A stretch of DNA of 11,614 nucleotides from Synergistaceae bacterium (lineage in GTDB: Bacteria > Synergistota > Synergistia > Synergistales > Aminobacteriaceae), in contig JAAYJB010000155.1 of assembly GCA_012523155.1 (NCBI GenBank), positions 1 to 11,614 of the forward strand. The letters are read 5' to 3'. A model generated the notes under the pieces. That model was given only the letters and a program-made list of their open reading frames with translations, was not told the DNA's origin and searched no databases. Position numbers and translations under genes: made by a program. This document shows positions 6,965 to 11,614 of this stretch, one piece after another. Positions within the stretch are counted from its first letter, which is position 1, and each line of letters starts with the position of its first letter.

Positions 6965-8290
6965 TCACAGTTTACCCTCTATTGTATCCACAATCTGTTT
7001 TATCCTGGGTTGTTCCTTCACCAGCTGTGCTATTTTCCTATGAGCATGAAGAACGGTCGTGTGATCTTTTTTCCTGAAAGAATGGCCTATCTGCTGCAGG
7101 CTGACCTCAGTCAGCTTTCTGCAGAGGAACATGGCGATCTGGCGTGCCATGGCTAGATCAGAGGTCCGCTTAGCGCTTAAAAGGTCATCAACGGTCATAT
7201 CGAAAAATTCGGCTACCGCGTGCTGTATGGCATCGACGCTCACAGGTCCCCTTATATCCTTTCGGATCACGTCCTTCAGCCATTCAGCTGTATTTTCCTC
7301 CGTAATAGGCTCGCTCGAAAGTTCGGCGCACGCTACGACCCTGTTAAGGGCGCCTTCCAGTTCCCGGATATTGCTTGGTATGCTCAGGGCGAGGAAATTG
7401 ATAACGGCATCGGGGATATTGTAGCGCCTGAGCTGTGCTTTTTTTTGGAGGATCGCGATTCTCGTTTCAAGATCCGGAGACTGGATATCGGTGACGAGAC
7501 CCCACTCAAAACGGCTGACCAATCGGTCTTCAATACTCTGGATATCCTTGGGAGGACGATCGGAACAGATCACTATCTGTTTTTTTGACGTATGGAGTTG
7601 GTTGAACGTGTGGAAAAACTCCTCCTGGCTGCTTCCCTTGTTGCCGAGAAACTGGATATCGTCTATGAGGAGAACGTCGACACTCCGGTACTTGGATTTG
7701 AATTCCTGTGTCTTGTTGTTTTTGATCGACTGGATGAATTCGTTTATAAATTTTTCTGAACTCACATAGGTTACCTTGTGATTCGGATTCCTGTCGAGTA
7801 CGTAATGTCCAATAGCGTGCATAAGGTGCGTTTTACCGAGACCGACGCCTCCCCATATGAAAAGAGGATTATAGGCTTCTCCGGGAGTCTCGGCTACGGC
7901 AAGGCTGGCTGCATGGGCAAGGCGGTTCGACTTCCCCACGACAAATGAATTGAAAATATACCCGGGGTTCAGGCTGCCCCTGGCCTCGGAATGTCCGCTT
8001 GAAGCAGCCTTCTGAGCCCTTTTCTGCTCTTCTTTTTTTGTTTCGGCTCCTACCCGGAGCTCGATGGATTCTCCCTCTCCCTTTTCCTGGAGGATACGGG
8101 TCAGATCTTTAAGAAACCGAGATGAGATCTGCTCCTTGACGAAAACATTCGGCACATCAAGGATAAGGGAATTTTCAGAAAACTCAGTGGGAATGCATGT
8201 TTTAAGCCACAGGTCAGCAGTCCCGGGCGGAAGCGAAAGAGACGCTTCGCCGAGAATGTCTTCCCATAGCTGGTTCAGATCTTTTTCCAC
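6965..8290 (-). CDS. dnaA: chromosomal replication initiator DnaA
   Basis: DnaA is an AAA+ ATPase that binds DnaA boxes and melts the origin. The 441-residue protein has domain I (about 1-82), a short linker, the AAA+ domain (about 106-340) and the DNA-binding domain IV (about 350-441). Walker A is GGVGLGKT (147-154), Walker B LLIDD (207-211), sensor 1 lies in IVICSD (239-244) and the arginine finger is R260 in LVSRFEWGL. In domain IV the conserved Arg of the basic loop is kept (ARQIAM, R383). The signature motif reads RKKDHTTV (406-413), where most bacteria have GGRDHTTV. The start is GTG at 8290 behind AGAGGTGA (8304-8297). A perfect DnaA box lies about 52 bp upstream of the start, which implies autoregulation. 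Identification is certain. Confidence 0.98.
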   Translation of the reverse strand: MEKDLNQLWEDILGEASLSLPPGTADLWLKTCIPTEFSENSLILDVPNVFVKEQISSRFLKDLTRILQEKGEGESIELRVGAETKKEEQKRAQKAASSGHSEARGSLNPGYIFNSFVVGKSNRLAHAASLAVAETPGEAYNPLFIWGGVGLGKTHLMHAIGHYVLDRNPNHKVTYVSSEKFINEFIQSIKNNKTQEFKSKYRSVDVLLIDDIQFLGNKGSSQEEFFHTFNQLHTSKKQIVICSDRPPKDIQSIEDRLVSRFEWGLVTDIQSPDLETRIAILQKKAQLRRYNIPDAVINFLALSIPSNIRELEGALNRVVACAELSSEPITEENTAEWLKDVIRKDIRGPVSVDAIQHAVAEFFDMTVDDLLSAKRTSDLAMARQIAMFLCRKLTEVSLQQIGHSFRKKDHTTVLHAHRKIAQLVKEQPRIKQIVDTIEGKL

Positions 8291-8322
8291 GTTGGTTCAC
8301 CTCTGGCTGAGAATAGAACCAT

Positions 8323-8331
8323 ATTATCATA
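8323..8331 (-). promoter_or_regulatory. candidate dnaA promoter -10 region
   Basis: On the - strand TATGATAAT (8331-8323) contains two overlapping -10-like hexamers, TATGAT and GATAAT, 33-41 nt upstream of the GTG. No good -35 is visible, and the expected position (about 8345-8354) coincides with the DnaA box at 8342-8350. That arrangement fits repression by DnaA. Confidence 0.4.
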
Positions 8332-8341
8332 TTGACGGTAT

Positions 8342-8350
8342 TGTGGATAA
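8342..8350 (-). promoter_or_regulatory. perfect DnaA box at the dnaA promoter
   Basis: TGTGGATAA is the exact reverse complement of TTATCCACA. It lies next to the candidate -10 of dnaA and is the box nearest the gene, so it is the best candidate for an autoregulatory operator. Confidence 0.75.
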
Positions 8351-8584
8351 CTTAGAGAACAGGTGATGCAATGAAGAAAAGCATATAATGAAAAAACAGC
8401 GGAAGCGAAAATATTTTGTCCACAATAGTTATCCACATATCCACATTTCAAGTTTATTTTTGTGGATAGGTAAAATTACGGATGAAAACTGCTGGAGGCA
8501 AATTATTTCAAAATTCCAGGTCTCCTCACAAATTTTATGGAACCTGTGGTAGTGCGAACAGAGACTTATCCACAACTTACCCAC

Positions 8585-8598
8585 ACTTGTGCACAAGT
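8585..8598. repeat. 14-bp palindrome formed by overlapping DnaA-like boxes
   Basis: ACTTGTGCACAAGT is a perfect palindrome. It holds a TTGTGCACA box on each strand and continues the phased series that starts with the perfect box at 8566. It may bind DnaA head to head, or it may be an operator for another dimeric regulator of the rightward operon. Confidence 0.6.
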
Positions 8599-8666
8599 TT
8601 ATTTTTCCATCCGTTTCTTTCTATCCGGAAAACAGGCAATAGACAATGGCGCCTTGATAGAGGAAA

Positions 8667-8726
8667 ATGAACCCCGAAATATGCCGGGAAACCTATTTTG
8701 TTTATTTCCAAGGAGAAAGAAAATGA
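8667..8726 (+). CDS. possible 19-residue leader ORF before the DHH gene
   Basis: ATG at 8667 opens a 19-codon frame (MNPEICRETYFVYFQGERK) whose TGA (8724-8726) overlaps the ATG of the DHH gene in an ATGA arrangement, like the two downstream junctions. A GAGG lies at 8660-8663, closer to the start than ideal (3 nt). The strong AAGGAGA of the DHH gene is inside this frame. It could be a translation-coupling leader or chance; no homology is recognisable. Confidence 0.2.
   Translation: MNPEICRETYFVYFQGERK
8710..8716 (+). promoter_or_regulatory. ribosome binding site that sets the DHH gene start
   Basis: AAGGAGA ends 6 nt before the ATG at 8723. This fixes the start there and not at the in-frame ATGs at 8537 or 8681, which lack such a site; the frame from 8537 would also translate through the DnaA boxes. 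Confidence 0.8.
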
Positions 8727-9736
8727 ATTCCTCCCTTCTTCATGTAATAAGTCACACGGACCTCGACGGGATAGCGGCTGCCGCGGTTGCCTGGCACCGC
8801 TGGAGCGGGATACGGCCCCTGAAGGTGTCTCTGGCCGGTTACGGGGCTGTGGATTCCCTTATCCTTGAAAGCCTCGACGCCGGGCACGACTTTCTGGTGA
8901 TCGACCTTTTCTGCCAGGACGAACGGACGGTGGAAAACCTGGACCGCAGGTATTCAGAGGGTGATGCCCCATTTGTATTCGATCATCACGAAACAACCGC
9001 CTCTAGATACGGCAACAGGCCCTGGGCCGTTGTGGACACTTCTTTTTGTGCGGCCAAGGTGTATTACCGGTGGCTCAGGGAACAAAACATACCGGGACTG
9101 GAACGTCTCTCTCCCCTTGTGGAGGTTGCGAACGACAGGGACCTGTGGATCAATGAAAATCCCCAAAGCCGTCTCTGGCAGGCAATGATCACGCTGTGCG
9201 GCCCATACAGCCTGCTTGCGCGGTTGGCGGAAAATCCGGATGCCGGTCTTTTCCCCCATGAGTTGGAAGTTGCCGAAGAATTTGTGGAAAAACAGGAGAA
9301 GCGGTTTGCTCTTGCCGTTGAAAAGATCACAAAGAGCGACAGGGATCTCGCATTTGTCGAGCCGGGAATACTGGAATTCGGCGACGTATCGGATTTCGGC
9401 GGACTTGTCCTGGACAGGATGGATGATCCTCCACTCCTGGTTGCCGTCGCCGCGAGGAGGTATTCCGGAGACTGGGCGGTATCCCTCCGAAGCAGGAGCG
9501 AGATGGCGGGTAAGGTCGTGGGAATGCTCAGGGACGGCAAAAAGATACGCGGGGGAGGCCATGACGATTCGGCCGCCCTGTATTTCCCGTCGTCCTACTC
9601 CCCGGAGCAGATCCGGACAACCATCCAGGCGGCCATGAGAGCTATAAAGGACTCTGAACGTCCGGCAGGGGTGACCTTGGGCGACCTTTTCGCAAAAGCC
9701 CGGCAGACGGGGAATTCGAGGGATAATAAGGGATGA
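8723..9736 (+). CDS. DHH/DHHA1-family phosphoesterase, NrnB-like
   Basis: DHH phosphoesterases are Mn-dependent hydrolases of phosphodiester bonds in nano-RNA, pAp or cyclic dinucleotides. In this 337-residue protein the N-terminal motif HTDLDG (11-16) gives metal ligands H11, D13 and D15. D61 lies in LVIDLFCQD, DHH is at 87-89 (in FDHHETT) and a further Asp pair is in NDRD (137-140). The C-terminal DHHA1 domain ends with GGGHDDSAA (277-285), the substrate-binding loop. All metal-site residues appear intact. HTDLDG at the very N-terminus and the size recall oligoribonuclease NrnB (YngD) of Bacillus subtilis more than the longer RecJ or the membrane-bound GdpP, and there are no membrane or RNA-polymerase-like domains. 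The substrate is therefore inferred, not shown. It is the first large gene of the rightward operon and overlaps the transporter by ATGA. Confidence 0.87.
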   Translation: MNSSLLHVISHTDLDGIAAAAVAWHRWSGIRPLKVSLAGYGAVDSLILESLDAGHDFLVIDLFCQDERTVENLDRRYSEGDAPFVFDHHETTASRYGNRPWAVVDTSFCAAKVYYRWLREQNIPGLERLSPLVEVANDRDLWINENPQSRLWQAMITLCGPYSLLARLAENPDAGLFPHELEVAEEFVEKQEKRFALAVEKITKSDRDLAFVEPGILEFGDVSDFGGLVLDRMDDPPLLVAVAARRYSGDWAVSLRSRSEMAGKVVGMLRDGKKIRGGGHDDSAALYFPSSYSPEQIRTTIQAAMRAIKDSERPAGVTLGDLFAKARQTGNSRDNKG

Positions 9737-10968
9737 CAGCAAAGCGGATTTGGGGAAAATTCGCCGATTTTTTTGCATTAAAGCGCAGCATCGCAGGGAT
9801 GCTGTTCATGGTCGTGCTCGTTGGAATGGGGGAACGAATGGCCGAACGCTTTCTGCCGATCTACCTCCTGGCCCTTGGAGGAGGTGCCCTCTCCATTGGA
9901 TTGCTCAATGGACTCGATAATCTTCTTTCCGCACTGTACTCCTTCCCCGGCGGATATATTGCCGACCGTTTCGGCACAAAGAAGGCTCTCATGTTTTTCA
10001 ACATGCTGGCCATGGCCGGATTTGCTGTGGTTGTCCTTGTCCCAAGGGTGGAAGCCGTAATAGGAGCCTCGTTCCTGTTCCTGTCCTGGACGGCGATTTC
10101 ACTTCCTGCCACTATGAAGCTCATAGCCGGGGTCCTGCCGAAGAACAGGCGAACCATGGGGGTTTCAGTACATTCGCTTGTTCGGCGGATTCCCATGGCC
10201 CTTGGGCCCATCCTCGGCGGAACCATGATAGGGTTTTTCGGAGAGTCTGCGGGCGTGAGAATGGCGTTTGCAGTTGCCTTCTTTCTTGCAATGGCGGCTC
10301 TGGCGCTTCAGCAGAAGTTTCTCTCCGAGGGGGATGGTGAACTTGTCGAGAAGGCAGAAGGCAATCCCTTCAGAGTCTTCCGCGCCATGAGCCCTGAACT
10401 GAAAAATCTTCTTGTATCTGATATACTTGTCCGCTTCTGCGAACAGATCCCATACCCTTTTGCCGTAGTGTGGGCAATGAAAATGATCGTCGAACCGGTG
10501 TCCGCCTTCCGGTTCGGTGTGCTTACCGCGGTGGAAATGATTGTGGCACTTTTGATCTACATTCCCGTCGCACGGCTTGCCGACAGGGGAAGAAAGAAAA
10601 TCTTCGTGGTCATTACGTTTTGTTTCTTCACGTCTTTTCCCATAGTGCTCTATTTTTCACGGTCCTTCTGGCCCCTTGTCTTTGCATTCACAGTGAGGGG
10701 TCTTAAGGAATTCGGCGAGCCCACACGAAAGTCCCTCATCCTTGACCTGTGCCCCCCCGGACAGTCAGCGGCCATGTTCGGGTTGTACTACCTGCTCAGG
10801 GATATGCTCGTCTCTGTTGCTGCGCTTGGGGGCGCGTTCCTGTGGATGGCAGGGCCGGCAGCGAATTTTTTCACTGCCGCCGCTTTCGGTGCCGCAGGAA
10901 CTGCATGGTTTGTACTTTTTGGGAAAGATTTTCCTTCCACCCATGCTGTTGAAGGAGGTTCACGATGA
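9733..10968 (+). CDS. major facilitator superfamily transporter
   Basis: The 411-residue membrane protein has about 12 hydrophobic segments in two halves, with a charged central loop at about 195-225. The MFS signature A between helices 2 and 3 is clear: GGYIADRFGTKKAL (73-86), with D78, R79 and G81. A weaker copy in the second half reads ARLADRGRKK (280-289). Both halves fit a secondary transporter of the inner membrane. The substrate cannot be read from the sequence. The neighbours (a DHH phosphoesterase and a pyroglutamyl peptidase) make a peptide, amino-acid or nucleotide-related solute possible, but efflux is equally open. The start ATG (9733) overlaps the preceding stop by ATGA, and the stop (10966-10968) overlaps the next start in the same way, so the three genes are probably one translationally coupled unit. 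Confidence 0.9.
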   Translation: MTAKRIWGKFADFFALKRSIAGMLFMVVLVGMGERMAERFLPIYLLALGGGALSIGLLNGLDNLLSALYSFPGGYIADRFGTKKALMFFNMLAMAGFAVVVLVPRVEAVIGASFLFLSWTAISLPATMKLIAGVLPKNRRTMGVSVHSLVRRIPMALGPILGGTMIGFFGESAGVRMAFAVAFFLAMAALALQQKFLSEGDGELVEKAEGNPFRVFRAMSPELKNLLVSDILVRFCEQIPYPFAVVWAMKMIVEPVSAFRFGVLTAVEMIVALLIYIPVARLADRGRKKIFVVITFCFFTSFPIVLYFSRSFWPLVFAFTVRGLKEFGEPTRKSLILDLCPPGQSAAMFGLYYLLRDMLVSVAALGGAFLWMAGPAANFFTAAAFGAAGTAWFVLFGKDFPSTHAVEGGSR

Positions 10969-11606
10969 AAATACTTGTCACCGGGTTCGACCCGTTCGGA
11001 GGAGAAACAGTCAACCCCGCGTTCGAGGCCGTGAAGCGTCTGCCCCGGAAAATCGCAGGCTTCGATGTTGAAGTTATCGAGATCCCCACAGTGTTCCACA
11101 AGTCCATCAGGGTGATAATGGACCGCGCGGAAGAAATCGGCGCGGACAGGATCCTCATGGTAGGGCAGGCTGGAGGACGTTTCGAGATCACAGTGGAACG
11201 AATCGGCATAAACGTGGACGATGCACGGATACCGGACAACGAAGGGAACAGGCCCGTTGATGTCCCCATAGATCCTGAAGGTCCTGCAGCGTATTTCGCG
11301 ACACTTCCCGTGAAGGCGATAACTGAACGCATCAGATCCTGCGGGATTCCCGCAAAGATATCAAACACAGCCGGCACATTCGTCTGCAATCATGTGCTTT
11401 ACGGCGTGCTGAACGAAACGGCGAAGAGGAAACTCCCGGTAAAGGCTGGATTCATCCATGTTCCCTTCCTTCCCGGACAGGCCGTTTCCAGAGACGGAGT
11501 CCCTTCCATGTCGGCTGAAACGATTGCAGCCGCGCTGAAAACAGCCGTTGAGGCAGTGGCTGCTGTTGATGAAGACCTGAAAATTACGGGTGGTCTCGAG
11601 CATTGA
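10965..11606 (+). CDS. pcp: pyroglutamyl-peptidase I (pyrrolidone-carboxylate peptidase)
   Basis: This cytoplasmic cysteine peptidase (family C15) removes N-terminal pyroglutamate from peptides. The 213-residue protein has the family length. The N-terminus ILVTGFDPFGGETVNP is canonical. The catalytic Glu is E78 in ITVERIGIN, the nucleophile is C141 in AGTFVCNHVLYG and the catalytic His is H165 in GFIHVPFLP; all three sit three residues before the numbers known for the Bacillus amyloliquefaciens enzyme (E81, C144, H168). The start ATG at 10965 overlaps the transporter stop and has a strong AAGGAGGT (10952-10959). The stop at 11604-11606 lies 8 nt before the window edge, followed by a T run, so any terminator is not seen. 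The enzyme is expected to be active and would suit a peptide-fermenting organism. Confidence 0.97.
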   Translation: MKILVTGFDPFGGETVNPAFEAVKRLPRKIAGFDVEVIEIPTVFHKSIRVIMDRAEEIGADRILMVGQAGGRFEITVERIGINVDDARIPDNEGNRPVDVPIDPEGPAAYFATLPVKAITERIRSCGIPAKISNTAGTFVCNHVLYGVLNETAKRKLPVKAGFIHVPFLPGQAVSRDGVPSMSAETIAAALKTAVEAVAAVDEDLKITGGLEH

Positions 11607-11614
11607 TTTTTTCC

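Larger units (their letters stand above)
8342..8598. other. oriC: replication origin oriC, upstream lobe
   Basis: About nine DnaA boxes lie in the gene-free gap upstream of dnaA (8291-8722). Perfect boxes are at 8342-8350 (-), 8429-8437 (+) and 8566-8574 (+). One-mismatch boxes are at 8416-8424 (+, TTGTCCACA), 8437-8445 (+, ATATCCACA), 8461-8469 (-, CTATCCACA), 8577-8585 (+, TTACCCACA) and overlapping copies on both strands at 8587-8596 (TTGTGCACA). AT-rich stretches between them (8446-8460, and about 8500-8540) are candidates for the duplex-unwinding element. Genes on the left run leftward and genes on the right run rightward, as expected at an origin. The call rests on box density, dnaA-dnaN adjacency and strand layout; which lobe melts is not determined. 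Confidence 0.88.

Noticed and set aside
8447..8476. Promoter for the rightward operon (TAAAAT at 8471-8476)
   Set aside because: The -10 is fair, but the -35 (TTCAAG, 18-bp spacer) is poor, and the stretch lies inside the box cluster where AT-rich hexamers are expected by chance.
8537..8722. Longer N-terminus for the DHH protein starting at ATG 8537
   Set aside because: It would code through the phased DnaA boxes, has no ribosome site, and the extra 62 residues precede the usual N-terminal HTDLDG motif. AAGGAGA clearly serves ATG 8723.
9127..9155. DnaA-box-like TGTGGATCA inside the DHH gene
   Set aside because: It is isolated, has a mismatch and lies in well-conserved coding sequence, so it is likely chance.
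8954..9778. 274-codon frame on the - strand opposite the DHH gene
   Set aside because: The opposite strand encodes a protein with all DHH and DHHA1 motifs in place; this frame shows no family pattern and is a shadow.

Overview
The window holds a bacterial chromosomal replication origin and the genes on both sides of it. The organism is probably a Gram-negative-type anaerobe of the phylum Synergistota. That rests on three things: the gene order dnaA-dnaN-recF-mnmG-DUF721, the style of the proteins, and a pyroglutamyl peptidase that would suit a peptide/amino-acid fermenter. It is inference; no 16S rRNA or other direct marker is present. No mobile element, CRISPR array, rRNA or tRNA gene was seen.

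Layout, left to right. (1) 1-216: intergenic, with a weak terminator-like hairpin and an extended -10 promoter. (2) 217-981 (+): secreted LysM + M23 peptidase, ending at a strong intrinsic terminator (1011-1042). (3) 1059-1823 (-): a secreted protein of unknown function with its own likely promoter. (4) 2084-8290 (-): a replication and tRNA-modification cluster read leftward from the origin: dnaA, dnaN, recF, mnmG and a DUF721/DciA-like gene, with very short gaps or overlaps from dnaN onward. (5) DnaA boxes lie on both sides of dnaA. Five or more lie in the 227-bp dnaA-dnaN gap (6816-6949) and about nine in the 432-bp gap upstream of dnaA (8342-8598). This suggests a bipartite oriC. (6) 8723-11606 (+): three genes read rightward from the origin and joined by ATGA overlaps: a DHH/DHHA1 phosphoesterase (NrnB-like), an MFS transporter and pyroglutamyl-peptidase I.

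How the genes fit together. DnaA binds the boxes to open the origin and probably represses itself. The DUF721 protein is the likely loader of the replicative helicase. The clamp DnaN and the gap-repair protein RecF serve replication and repair. MnmG modifies tRNA wobble uridines. All genes next to the origin run in the direction of the outgoing forks; only the LysM/M23 gene at the far left runs against them. The rightward operon looks catabolic (nano-RNA or nucleotide turnover, transport, N-terminal pyroglutamate removal). It stands where many bacteria carry rpmH-rnpA-yidC.

Most of the window is ordinary core chromosome. The points most worth a second look are the bipartite origin with its phased and palindromic DnaA boxes, a DnaA whose signature motif reads RKKDH instead of GGRDH, a sliding clamp with a 20-residue acidic tail, and the DciA-like gene at the end of the dnaA cluster.
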